Of a stretch of DNA of 64,000 nt, positions 47,944-59,799 are shown piece by piece (within the stretch, counting starts at the first letter, position 1; each line of letters opens with the position of its first letter). This stretch comes from Arthrobotrys musiformis (Eukaryota > Ascomycota > Orbiliomycetes > Orbiliales > Orbiliaceae). Under the pieces are notes generated by a model that worked only from the letters and a program-made list of their open reading frames with translations, searched no databases and was not told the DNA's origin. The stretch spans positions 2,728,001-2,792,000 of the forward strand of contig JAVHJL010000001.1 in assembly GCA_036971715.1 (NCBI GenBank), read 5' to 3'. Both the position numbers and the translations under genes were made by a program.

Positions 47944-50900
47944 TTAGCTATTGATGTTCTCAGCCGCCGGGTTAAGGGCGACTCGAGCTTCGCAACTGCG
48001 GCAGTAAGCGTCGATCGATGTCGATTTGTCGCCTTGCACACGGTCTCTGAAGGAAGTGGAATTCCTAAGAGCATTTCTTGCCTGGCGGCACCTCGATCGC
48101 TCTTTCCAGACCCAAGTTTCCCACTCGCTCATAAGAACCGATTTCTCAAGACTATTGATCAAGGACAATGTGACAAGGATATCGTGTCGGTACACGCCAA
48201 GCCTCCTCCTCGCTAATTCAAGCTTCCGTGGGAATGCAAATTGGCCATGGTAGTCAGTATTGATATCATCAGTGAACGCATGAGCATTGAGGAATTTTTG
48301 GAAGCTGGTTGGGAGGGTATGTTAGTTGAAAGTAACAGCGAAATTATAGTAGTTTAGGGCGATGGTTGCCTTGTCTTACCACTGTCCGTTGTTTGTATGA
48401 AAACGTGGTGCATTAAATTGGGTGGCTAGCTCCAACTCTTGGAGTGTAATGGAGCGCTTCATGGTACCTGAAGGGACAACTCCAATGCTCTCGACATATG
48501 ATACGGCTGCCCTGTTGTGCCATATCTCCTTCGCTATGCCGACTGAGACCATTAGGTTCAAAAGGACAGAGATGCCCAACACACATAGTAAAACAAAGTT
48601 AATCTTTAGGAACCTAAAAACGTTGGTAGATGCGATTAGAACCCCCTGAAGAAGGGTACCGACGAATTTATACGATAGCTCCGTGCAATAACGAGCAAGG
48701 AACTCGTTGTAAGTTTTTTCCGGCATTGCCGAGGATGGTGGACTGTATGTGATGGTTGTAGGGACTACGAAATTGGTCGGATCCTGGTTAATAGTGACCT
48801 GGCCATACTGGCTAGTAATCCTAAAAAATTTGGCCCCTGCCCCAAGGACATTGACTTCGTTGGAAATAATAGCTGCCAAGTCTTGTGCATCTTCCTGTAG
48901 AATTCGCCACGCATGACTAGTAACAGCATCTATAACCGGGTTAGGCCCGAGGTACCAAGCAACTGAGATGTCACAACGTGGGCGTACCTTTCCAAAGGAG
49001 CGGTTGTTTTGACCACTTGAGGCTGGTCCATAGCGAAATATTGGAGCTCGATTTGGACATTTGGGTGATGACAATCGTTGTTTCTAAGGTCAGGGATTCC
49101 GCGGATGGGACCATCCAAGGATACTTTTCATCAAGAACGGTGTAATATCGGTTTTCCTCCAAAGCCTTTATCGTTTGGTGATCATTAAAATTGCATCCTT
49201 TGCGAAAATTAGAACTGATGCAGCGACGCGCTATGGTGTTTCTGTTGATATACGGAGTACAAACCCTTGTGATTAGTATAGTAGAATGTTCTTTTGCCAC
49301 CATTTTCTCCGAATGCCATCCAAGGGCCAAATATGAGCTCTGTCATTGAAAATTGAAAATTAGCCGCTGAGTCGACTAAAGAAGTCCAGCGGTTGGCCGG
49401 GGGCTTACCAGATGACCGCCGCTTTGAGTACATCAGGTTGAAAACCTTAGACCTGTCACCAAATACCAAGCAAAATAAAGATTTCGCTGAGATAGGGAAA
49501 GATTGACTAAAGGTATTGACAGTATTTGCGGGCGGGACGAATGCGAGTAGCGATGGCTTCAAGGCTTGTACCTGGCTGCCACCAGGTTGGATCCCAGTCG
49601 CCTGCTCCACGACTTGGCTAGGATTTAAGGTTAGATTTTTCTCGGAATCTGGAGATTTTAGTAACTTAGAGCTCACCGCATTGACCGATGTCTATATGTC
49701 GTCGGGTTCGTCCTTAAAGACATATCTTCCAGACCCTCAGCTAAACTGATTTCCTCCCAGCTATCACTGGTTGGGCTTTGCTGGGGTTCGTTTTCCATCA
49801 GTGTAAGATTATCCATGACTTCAAACAAAGATGGCTGTTCTTCCATTGCTGTGAGATTTACGAGATATCGAAGCCGTTTTTGGAGGACCCAAACGGGTTC
49901 TAAAAACGTTGTAACAGCAATGTCTTCATCCGAAAGAGGCCCTAGCTCTTCTACCTCTCTAAGATGTAGACGCAGGAGGTCACTAGTCTTCCCTGGAGTA
50001 ACTTGAACGTCCGTTATAAACTGAAGTCGGATTTGGTTGACAAGCACTAGACCTAGATAATGCGAGTAGAAGTACAACGCGGTAGACGTGACGAATGCTC
50101 TCCCGGGGAACTCCTGTGCATCATTTGGTTTCCACGTGGCGCGGAATACTAATAGGACGATCTCATCCCGCGGGACGTCAGAAAATAAGATCCTGAACTG
50201 TGCGTCATGCTGACGGAGCTCATCTGGGTAGTTTGTTGGGTAGTACTTGGTTCTAGAAGGGGCGTGGGGTTGCGGTATCGCCGAAACTTGTGAGTCTAGG
50301 TCAAGTGAGACGGCCTTACGGTGGCCGTGGGCTACCCCGCCAATATCGGCAGAAGGTGGTAGGTGAGGGGTTATACTGGGTCTTTCCCTGGATTGGTCTT
50401 GCTGTCTGCCAATCGCATCGTCGTATCTACCGGAGAGGCCCCAGTTCTACCCCCGTTAGATTAAAAGATCTATTGGTCGCAGAAATATCAAGAAAGGGTT
50501 ACCGTGAAGAATACATACTGATGTGCCCCAAGAATTCGCCATAAGCCCGCCGGGCAAAGTTGCCGCGCGATCGAAGTTTGTAGAAGCCGCAAGAGTTTGC
50601 CTAGACAAACTTGTCGACATTGGTAAGTTTACAAGTGTTTTGGGCGCCAGTGATAATGACGTGCGTCCGTCAGACGTAATTTTAGACGCTACAATAGGCG
50701 CCGACGTGACCGTATAACCGGGCGCAGTTTGTGGTAGGCTATTGAGAGGCAATACTCCATGGCTTGCCGATATAAGTGCTTGTATACCGCTGCCAGGCAT
50801 CGACTTCCGGTCATTACCGGCCGTCTGGCCAGGATTTGACCCTGTGCTCTTCTGGGTTGGTATTTCAAGTATTTGCCTTAACCTTGAGGCTTGGGCATTC

Positions 50901-52669
50901 GCAACAGTGTCGTCATTAGCTACAGGGGCTCGTTTACCCATATCTGCACTGGCCCGAGAAACTTGCTCGGGGCTAGATATGCCAAGACTACCTGGTTTTT
51001 CAGTCTCATCTGGTCGTAGCATTTGCGTAGATGCAAATTCTGCATTTGGAGGAGATATAGCAAACGCGGAGATAGCTGCTGTGGTTCCAGAGGAAGTAAG
51101 GACTGCTGCTCGTTTTGCAGCTTCGAAAACGTTTAGCCAGGTGCTCAGCTCCTGCTGCGTTTCTGCTTGGAGCAAAATGCTATTACTAAAATCGAGCGCA
51201 GTTATGTATTAGTGTTCATGTTACTTGTGGAGTCAAAGGGGTAGTAGCAGTACTCTTTAGTCTTTATTTCGAAGCAAAATCTACGGTCTTCTTGGAAAGC
51301 CGGTTTGACGTTGCAGAGGAGGAGTCCAATCTACAAACCAGAAAAGTCATTCCCTGAGATTATCCAAGATGTAGCCTGATTACCTATACAAACCTTTTCG
51401 GTCTCTTCAACCCCACTTCCTTTAGACCCTTGCCCTTGGAGCACAAGGGACCCAAATATCCCATCCTTGACGAAGCACCAACGTCGAACCCATGTGCTCC
51501 GGGCACCCTGTTTACCCGTCGCGGACCTGATGAAAAGCCAGCCTTGTTTCTCGATAGCTTCATTATCTTTCGATGTCGGGGCAGCCGATTCCCTTCCCCG
51601 AGTGGTTAAAAATGGCACGGTACTGCTTGAATAGTCGTCTAGCTCCCTGGAAGGCTTGGTTACATGCCTTGCCTGCTCCTCCATGTCTTTGCGGGCTAGT
51701 GCGAGCTCTTGTTTGAATATTTTGGCTGAAGTCTCCATAGAGTCACTCCAACATCTGACCCTATCCATAGTCGATTCATAACGATCCACGCCCAGGGAAA
51801 ACCCTTTCCTGTGCCGGGCTTGCTCTCTCCAGAGGTCCGTCGTTACTCGTGTGATAATTCTATCCAGCCCAGCACGTAATTCGGGAGCCTTGACGCAAAA
51901 GTCAAACGAGGCGCGGATGTATGTTTTGCGGCTTTCGTGTAACTGGAAGGCATCCTCTCGGAGTGCAGAGGCTTCTTTACCTTTCGACTGCCCTGCATAT
52001 CTCTGGAGAAGCACGTCGTACCGTTGCTGGGAAGCCTCAAAGACTCGCTTGCACTCCTTAAACTGCCTAATATCATTTCTTAAGAATTCGGATAGCGGTT
52101 CAATCATCTGAGGTTGCATTCTTTTCGAGTAGGCTATTGCAATACTCCAAAAATCCCTTCCTGCTTCAGCCAAGAGTTCGATAGCGAGAAGCGAGTAGTC
52201 ATGGTCAAGGATTGATTCGGAAATCAGCGATGGAATCGATTGGGAGAAGGCTGCAGCGAGGGCTTCCTCTAGGCCTAGACAAAAAAAACACCAAGGTTAG
52301 ATCGATAAGGTTTACGAGAAGGGGCCAGGATTTATCGAGCAAGGTTAGCAACGTTGCCCTTGACGAGTACCTCCTATCTCCTGCACGACTTTCAGCATGC
52401 TACGAATGTATCCTTCAAGCCATTTTTCCACGATATCGACCTGTTCACAAAAGTGTACGACATTTGCTCGGAAAGTCGGGGAATCGAGGGCAGATTCTTT
52501 AAGATTTACCGGGCTATTTATAAACGACCGAAGAGAGAGAGGAGGGGCGCGGGGGGCGTAATAGTTAGAAAAGAAAGAAAAAGGCACATGGCTTTGGCGT
52601 TGGAGCTGATTTGGACAAGGAGGTAGAGCCGGTGGAACGTACTTACATTAGTGAAAGCGGTATCGCCAT
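47944..52669 (-). CDS. Sip3/Ysp1 (LAM) family BAR-PH-VASt membrane protein
   Basis: An ER-anchored protein of the family that carries sterol at membrane contact sites. Eleven exons (52647-52669, 52371-52513, 51394-52274, 51254-51330, 50519-51185, 49677-50446, 49409-49617, 49265-49339, 48988-49197, 48380-48929, 47944-48304) join to 1321 aa. In order: a BAR region (about 10-230, from LKESALDSPTFRANVVHFCEQ), a PH domain (about 305-400, KQGWLFIRSATG to QAETQQELSTWLNVF), a GRAM-like part (about 665-745), a VASt lipid-binding region (about 880-1015, FSQSFPISAKSLFCLVFGD), a membrane span at 1129-1151 and a luminal or cytosolic tail with WETWVWKERSRC. Several introns show a CTAAC branch site. The start MAIPLSL is short but joins in frame to the family N terminus. 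Confidence 0.9.
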
Positions 52670-53085
52670 GTCGGCTTCGTTGGTATATATCAGTTCTGCT
52701 CTGTATGTAGCTTACAATATCCTCCAAGAACGTGCCGGTAGAAGGAATAGAGGCATTGCTGTGAAGAAGGTGTATCGATGTGGATTGGTGATGGTTGTTT
52801 ATATGCACGGGAGAGGTACTTAATTTGGATTTGGATAGGAGTACCAAGTACAGAGTAATATACCTTCTTGAGAAGTCCTTGACGTAAGTGCGTACGTTAG
52901 GCGGGAACGGACAACCTTGCCCTTGTCCTTGCCCTTGTCCTTGTCCTTGTCATCATCATCAATCCCCTTTTGATTACAAGGTCTCGTGGCCGGCCAAAAA
53001 ATAGAGGCATCACCATCACCAACACCATCACCGGCCCATCAAACGGTAAAGAACCAACACGATTATCACCGCCGCCGTCGCCACC
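52670..53085. promoter_or_regulatory. Divergent promoter between Sip3-like and Vam7 genes
   Basis: About 420 bases head-to-head. A CCTTGT/CCTTGC repeat lies at 52913-52952. A Kozak-like ccaccATG follows at the Vam7 start. No exon is seen. Confidence 0.5.
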
Positions 53086-54243
53086 ATGTACGAGCCAGAG
53101 CTTGCGATTGCCTCGTTTGGGACCGAAGCTCTCCCAAAGCCACACACCATCTACAATATCAGCATCAGGCTACCATTACGGTCCTTTTCACTAAAGAAAA
53201 GATACTCGGATTTCGATGAGCTTCACAAGGCCCTAATTTCATCCGTGGGAACACCACCTCCACTCCCCCTCCCCCCTAAATCGTACCTAAAATCAACCGT
53301 ATCAAACAAAGAATTTGCAGAGGAAAGGCGCCAAAACCTGGATGAATATATCCATGCGATACAGAATAACAAAGATCCCAGATGGAGGGAATCGCCCCCG
53401 TGGAGGCAGTTTCTGAATTTACCTTCATCAACATCCAATTACGAGTCCTCGTCGACGAGCATCACTTCTCACCTCAGCTCGATTTCCAGCCATGCCTTGA
53501 TAGACCCGGTACTATGGTTAGATGCGCATCGAGAAATGAAAACATTCCTGCAGGATGCGAGATCAGAGATTTCGAGAAGGGATCAGGCCACATCAGTCGC
53601 GGACCAACATGATGCATCGGCGGCCGCTAAGAAGGTTCTCGTCAAAGTATCCGGTCTCCTAGATAACTTGGAGAAGGGCTTGACATCACAAAGTAAGGCC
53701 ACGGGCAATAACATTCTAGGGGATGGCGAAATCAGGCGCCGCAAGGACCTGTTGGCCTCTGGCATAAAAGAGCGCAACGCTCTTGAAGCCCTCGCAAACA
53801 GTTTGTCAGCAAACAAGCTTCAAGCTGGCAACAATAATTCCTACGATGTGACGGTTACGAAGGAGGCGTTGGCGGCAGCCGCGGTGAACATGCGCGGGAG
53901 ATCCGCAGGAAGAATTTTAGGAGCGCCTGCCCCTGAAACTGACAGAACTAGACAGTTAGATAATACTGGTGTCTTGCAGTTGCAACAAGAGATCATGAAA
54001 TCTCAAGATGAGGATCTCGAAACCCTGCTTAAAGCAGTTGGCCGCCAGAAACAGGTGGGGGTGGAAATTGGCCGGGAGCTCGATGAGCAAAACCAACTCC
54101 TTGATTCACTTGGTGTTGATGTTGAAAGGTACCACAGACATCCTCTTCTGCTCCAAAGAAAATGCTTGCTAACGGACCAATAACAATATAGGGTCAACGA
54201 CAAAATTAGGGTCGTCAAAAAAAGGGTCAAAAACATCACTTAG
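53086..54243 (+). CDS. VAM7: Vacuolar SNARE Vam7 (PX and SNARE domains)
   Basis: A soluble Qc-SNARE that drives vacuole fusion, held on membranes by its PX domain. Exons 53086-54128 and 54192-54243 give 364 aa. The PX domain (1-112) shows RYSDF at 39-43, a PI3P-binding part, and PPLPLPPKSY. The middle (about 140-260) is helical. The SNARE motif runs from about 298 to 360 (LQLQQEIMKSQDEDLETLL and GRELDEQNQLLDSLGVDVER), with a Gln in the zero layer (DEQNQLLD). It has no membrane anchor, as in Vam7. The start is the ATG in a strong context (ccaccATGT). The second exon is only 52 bases and ends KRVKNIT. Confidence 0.92.
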
Positions 54244-54512
54244 GGGCCGTTATTTAGGCATACCCATTCTAGGTATATCAGAAAATCGAGGGTTGACTTG
54301 CTATCACGTAGTGGCTATATATTGGTTTAGAGGGTACATTCGGAAAGGCTCCGGGGGCACAATCCGCACCGAATTCCCGGGTGCTAGTCATCGGGTCGCC
54401 GACCGATCCTTCCGCTCTATCAGGACCAGGTTCAATGCGGCCAACTAATCCCATGCCAAAAGTCCTCAGGGGTCACGATCTTCCAGCGAGAAGTTCATAA
54501 AGGTTTATAATT
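54244..54512. terminator. Convergent intergenic, Vam7 and ING gene 3' ends
   Basis: About 270 bases between converging genes with no coding signal. Confidence 0.35.
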
Positions 54513-56481
54513 TCACCTTCCAAGCTTACGTTTCTTCCTCCCTATTTTTTGACTTGATTCTCTTTTCGAATTCGGATTGTCGCGGCAGAGGGGACAATAC
54601 CATTTCACCGTTTTGGGGGGCTCCGCTGCAAGCTGGACGCATTCCATATGGAACCACTCTTTAGGACACTGTCAGCGAGTTAGCGATGTTTCATCCTATC
54701 ATATATTTGTTTTGGAAAAACCATACATCTTCGTTGTCACACCCAACCATGGTACCGAAACTGATTCTGTTACAAAGGCAATACGTCGGTTCATTGGGGT
54801 CAATTGGCATATCGTCGCCATCATCGCCTATAACGTGTTAGCTTTTAGAATATTTATCAAGATATTACCTAGACGTACCATATTCTCCGTCTTGATTTTG
54901 GGGTTCATCCTCCTCCGGCTTCCTGGGTTTCCGGCTGCTATGAGGCTGGCGAATGTCTAGCCTCTCCCCCGTTTTGATTGCATCGGTCTGAGCAGCATAC
55001 CGTTTTGGAGCGTTGTCAGCCTTTGGCTTGTGGTAAGACACGGAATTGACGCCGACGAGTTCGGCCTGGGGAGTACTGCCATTTTGGATAGAAGCCCGCC
55101 TGAAACTTGACCTCTGTCGACCCACTCCTTCAGCTTCATGTAGGCTAGACAACTCGAAAGGGTGTTGGAGCCCGTCAGGGTCTTGAGCCGCGGCCGCAGC
55201 CGCGGCCTCCGCTTTTTCCCTCTCCCGCTTCGCACGCTTCATAACGTTCAATCGCATCCCTTTGTTATCCTGACTTCTTTTGAGGGCTCCGATCGCAATT
55301 CCACTCGCCAATCCCTCCCCTCCTTCCAATACTCTTTCAATATCCGCTCTATTTTGGCCAGTCCTCCGGGCCCATTTCCGAAACCCTCTTACACCACGTC
55401 CCAGCATTTCGAGCTGCTTAAGCATCATAGCGTCAGATGGCTGCCATGATGAATTCTTCTTCATCCGCTTCCTCAAGACCGCAAGCTCCAAGGGTTGGAG
55501 CTCGAACCAGGGAAGCCGGCGGCCATCTTCACTGAGACAATGTGTAAGAGTGGACTTTCGATCCGCTTCGGAAACCACTGCCCGTGGATTCGGTGGATCA
55601 TCCCAGTCGGATTCACTACTCGATTCAAGTACCGTCTGTTGGGAAGTGGTCCCGTAGGTTGAAGCTGTCTTAGAGCTACTAGATTTGCGTGCGCTGGCCT
55701 TCTCATCAGCCAGGCGAGTCGTAGACTTTTTCCTGGATAGCATAGAATTCCTCGCCGGGCCACTCTGCGTACGGGAACTTTGGTGGCGGGCTAACGAGGG
55801 CAATGATCCTCGGCGTTGTCCATCAAGCCTTAACGTGATGCGCATTTGTGCATCGCCTTGGTGAGAAGGCCCCCTATCCCTACTCTGCTCCGGCGCCAAT
55901 GTTTGTCTGGGAACTACGTTTATTTTTTGAAGGCGACGTATAATATCGGAAAGGCGATTGAAGTGTCTGTCGACCTAGTGTGGCAGCCGGAGATCAAACC
56001 AGATTAGCTTTGAAAGAAGGATATAAGTTAGTGGGTAGTTCACACCGTTTCGTAAAGCCTGGCCGCCTCGGCAACACTCTCCTCCCGGTCAATAATTCCA
56101 GAGTTTAGGGGATTAGCCATTCCCTTTCGAAGATCTTGCAAACGTCCTGTGAGGGCTGTTTCCGGGTTTAGTGCAGATGGGCCGTCTCCTTCTGCTAGGG
56201 CGCAGTATTCGGTAGCAACTTCGTGGACCGCAGTAGCGCAAACGCCATAGTCGCAGTCAAGCTTATGGATGAGGCTAAGGGATCGTGCGATATCGCAGTG
56301 GAGGTATTCGGTGTCTAAGAGATGCAATGTTAGGGCGGATAGATGTCCGATGTTCTCGACTTCCATGTTGGCCACGAGGAGCGATTAGAAAGCGCTTACA
56401 ATCGATGTACTCCGAGACTACAGAGTGGGCGTCGGGATTACCGCTCGACGGTGGTAATGTAGGTGAGGAATCGGGATCCAT
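54513..56481 (-). CDS. ING-family PHD-finger chromatin protein
   Basis: A histone-reading subunit of an acetyltransferase or deacetylase complex (Yng/Pho23/Png class). Exons 56400-56481, 56046-56314, 54879-55974, 54727-54827 and 54513-54668 give 567 aa. The ING helical domain is at about 20-150 (YTEYLHCDIARSLSLIHKLD, then ARLYETVDRHFNRLSDIIRRL). A long basic Ser/Arg-rich linker with a short Ala run follows. The C-terminal PHD finger (499-544) has all eight zinc ligands: Cys499, 501, 512, 517, His523, Cys526, 541 and 544. The order is C4HC3. An intron falls between Asp516 and Cys517. Which complex it joins (NuA3, NuA4 or Rpd3L) cannot be told from sequence. Confidence 0.9.
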
Positions 56482-57064
56482 TACCGGTTTAGGAGGGCTT
56501 AAAAGTACCTAGGCACTTACTACCTACTTGGGTACTTACTATGTAGGTAGGTGCGTGGGTGCTTCGCTGTTGATGCTGCCGCTATTGCTGCCGAGGGGTT
56601 GCCGGTTGGTACAGCTGCGGGTTAATGGTGGGAGAGGGATGATGGCGATGCGTTCACATACGCGCTGAGCAACAGTGTTGTATGTATCACGTGACATACG
56701 CGGTGCACCCGCTAGACTACGTACTACCTGCATATATAATATACCTACTTAAGTACCTACCTAACTTATTTCAGTAATACACATCAGCTAGGAATATCCA
56801 GAGCTGCATAGGTACATACCTAAGCAAGTACTTATCAGGATGCATTGTGTATGTATAATCTCAATATTGTAGGCAACGTTAGGTAATTATATGCTACAGG
56901 CATAATATCAATACTGCAGCCGCACCGGCCTCTGTCAATCGGTATTGTATTAATACCCAGCCTGCAGCCTCCCAACTTGAATTGATCATCCTCAGCTCGC
57001 CCATATGTCCATCTGACCTGTGCTGTATACAAAATCTGTATACGTATATGCATATGCGCGCACC
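56482..57064. promoter_or_regulatory. Divergent promoter between ING gene and Gfd2-like gene
   Basis: About 580 bases. AGGTAGGT tracts near 56505-56560 and TACTTAAGTACCTACC around 56745-56830 are present. No exon is seen. Confidence 0.45.
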
Positions 57065-58408
57065 ATGAGCACTTCCAGCACAACCCCACAGTATTGTCTC
57101 TTAAAGACCATCAGACGATGGCCTTATACGAAAACCTCCAGGGTCAACCAGGTAGTTTTGAAAAGGTTTTTCGACAAAGAACCGTTTTTCAATCGGGCTT
57201 GGGATCTGTAAGTAAACCCTGGACCAAAACCTCCCTTCATCTCTACAGCACACAACATCTCAATCACAAGCTCACATCGTCGGTATTGATTCCTTAGCTA
57301 TGTCGTGGAATCTTCATCTAGCGGGGATGATATAGGCGGGATAGTGGTTCCTTTGGAGCAAGTCAAGACTTTCTTCGGGCAAACAGAGATGGAAACAGCC
57401 GTTCCATTACTCCAGAACGAAAAGGATCTAGCCTTGGACCTCGGGCCTTCGACTCACTTTGTCGTTCGGCCTGTCGGCATATCAACAAGTTGGGAAGATT
57501 ACGAGAAATTATTCACGTCCCTCCCGCCTCCCTCCTCCTCCTCCTCCTCCTCCTCCTCCTCCTCCTCCTCCTCCTCCTACCTCCCCACCCTTTCAACGCG
57601 TGGACATGGCAGCACTGGCGCAAATACCCCTAGCAAAGGTCCTAGACAAGGCAAGAATACCAAATCAGACAAGAAACGACAAGCACAGATAGAAAGTCGG
57701 CGTAACATGCTGAAATCAGCGGTTGAGATCTTTGTCAAAGGGGGGGATTACACCTTCTTCTCAGTCGATGTCGAAAGTTGGGAGAGGGATCATAACATCA
57801 TAACAGAGGTCGGGTTAACAAAGTACCTCCCGGGTGCGAGCATGGGCGCGGGCGGGACTGAACCAATTGGTGAAAAAGTCAGCGATCACATTATCATCAA
57901 AGAACATCGCAATTACAAAAACGGCAATTACGTTGCTGACGCATCTGGCAATTTCGAATTTGGGGAGTCCAAGCAAGTCCCTCTCACGGAGGTAAAGGGG
58001 ACCATTGCAAGTTTCATGAGCGCCCCGGAAACCCATCAGCGTATCCTCGTCGGACATGACATCAATGCCGATATCGAATACCTACGGAAACTAGGATACG
58101 ACGATGAATTAAAGGAGTTTTCGATGACATTTGACACAGTCGAAATATGGAAGGCGTTTGCTGGTACTTTTGATGGTATCGGTTTGAGCAGGCTTTGCGG
58201 CCAGCTGGACATTCCAGCGTGGAATCTCCACAATGCAGGTCAGTAACTCAGCTTGTCAAATTATTTGATGCGGTGCAGCCAGACATATGCAACTGACGCT
58301 GAGGTTCTCATCCGGTCCGGTCTAGGGAATGATGCTCGTTATACAATGGACGCATTTACAAAGATGATTTCAAGGGCCGCCAGAGGTGAGGGGCCCCTTG
58401 ACGGGTAG
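57065..58408 (+). CDS. Gfd2/YDR514C-like protein with RNase-H-fold nuclease domain
   Basis: Exons 57065-57207, 57298-58238 and 58326-58408 give 388 aa. The C-terminal half resembles the Gfd2/YDR514C family, an RNase H-like DEDDh fold. SVDVESWERDHN carries Asp205 and Glu207, GHDINADIEYL has Asp302, and the final HNAGNDARYTM supplies His359 and Asp364, the pattern of 3'-5' exonucleases. Yeast Gfd2 suppresses a dbp5 mRNA-export defect. Whether this protein cuts RNA is inference. A 15-Ser run from TCC codons (57533-57577) lies between the N-terminal part and the nuclease domain. The start at 57065 is chosen because its frame splices to YVVESSSSG. An ATG at 57118 is in another frame. Confidence 0.82.
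57533..57577 (+). repeat. In-frame (TCC)n coding repeat, poly-Ser
   Basis: Fifteen TCC codons in a row inside the Gfd2-like gene, forming a Ser run after a Pro-rich stretch. The identical codons suggest recent slippage. Confidence 0.9.
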
Positions 58409-59799
58409 CCTCTCCCCGATGTGCCCAGGCGCCTCCCTAGTCATATGCATGCCTTCCTATACACCAAGTGAATAATCGAGAACTTATGCCTCCCGCATAA
58501 TTAATTAATAATTATAAGAGAACGTTACCCAGCCCAGACCAGAGGCAAAATCAAACATAACGACCGTGGTTGTTCCTAGGCACCTAGCCAGACAGAAATA
58601 AAAATTAAGGTACAATCAAATTCAATTAAAACAAACATGCAGCGAGGCGAAGCTACATCTGTATGGTTGAAAATGGACATGAAAATGATAGGTACCTAAT
58701 GAGAAAAAAAAAAAGAGAGTTGAATGTGGTTGTTTGGGACATAAAATAGAGATCTCCGTATCGGGTTAGCGCATGATCGCCACCTTCCAAAACAGGTAAT
58801 TTAGTCCAAATCTGTCCAAAAAGCACAAAAAATTACATTTTATTTCTTCCTTTCATCGAAAAAACTCACACCCATCCACCTCACTCCACCATCATCACCA
58901 TCACCGTCACCACCGTCACCACCGCCATCTTCCTTCACCCATCCATCCACCCCTCCACCCGCCGCCATCATCACCGACTTCTCTCTTCCGCCGCCTCTTA
59001 AACCTACCCTCCTCTCCTCTCCCCTCACCAACCTCCCTTCAACAATCACCCTGTCCGACGTCTTCTGCCCCTCTTCCTTCTGCTCTCCCCCGTCATCCTA
59101 TTCCGAACCCGATCCCGCGAGATTTCGCTCTCATCTACAGTAAAGGTCCACTCCCCTGAAGGTATGTACCATCCCCTCCCCCTACTCGAGTTTTCGATAG
59201 ACTCCACCCCTTCCTTCGTTGCCATAAAGCTGCAAACCCACACTAGTACCCAACTTATATTATCTATGTTATTGGCGAGGCGACAAGTCCAAAGTGAAGC
59301 TAATCCATAGCTGCCATTACTCTAGATCGTTCAGGTCCAAGTAGTAGCATAAGACTTTGCCCGGCTCCAGTGCCAAATCCCCAAGGTTGGTCCTTATACA
59401 AGCCAAAGCCCAAGCCAAAGCCCAAGCCCAAGCACCATCAAACTGCTCGGAGCTTGGAGCTAATGATACTTGCCTTCATATGGTTTTAGAAATCTCCGGA
59501 ATAGCTCTAGAAGTTGCTACACTACGTAGATCGCGAACCCATCCCTTCACCCCCCCACGAAGCCACAGTCCCTTCGTCCAGCTCTAGCTTCCAAAATCTT
59601 TCATCAATCTTCACCCTACACACTACACAAACTCACCAAGGTAGGCCCATTACCCGAATATTTCCATTTTGTTATTGAAATCTAGACATTTGTGACACGC
59701 CGAATTAGAAATTTCCATCCGAGGTCTTATCCTTTACAGATTCACCGACAAAACAGGGTCCCTTCCAGGAAATACCTCATCATCACAACCGTCATCACA
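58409..59799. other. Intergenic: Gfd2-like 3' end and KH-gene leader
   Basis: About 1.4 kb with no exon recognised. It has C/T-rich DNA with CACCATC repeats (58870-58990), CAAAGCCCAAGC repeats (59398-59435), and a possible small leader intron at 59641-59685 (GTAGGC donor, TCTAG acceptor) before the KH gene. The intron call is weak. Confidence 0.4.

Noticed and set aside
57118..57207. ATG at 57118 as the start of the Gfd2-like protein
   Set aside because: That frame does not splice in phase to the downstream exon, while the ATG at 57065 does.
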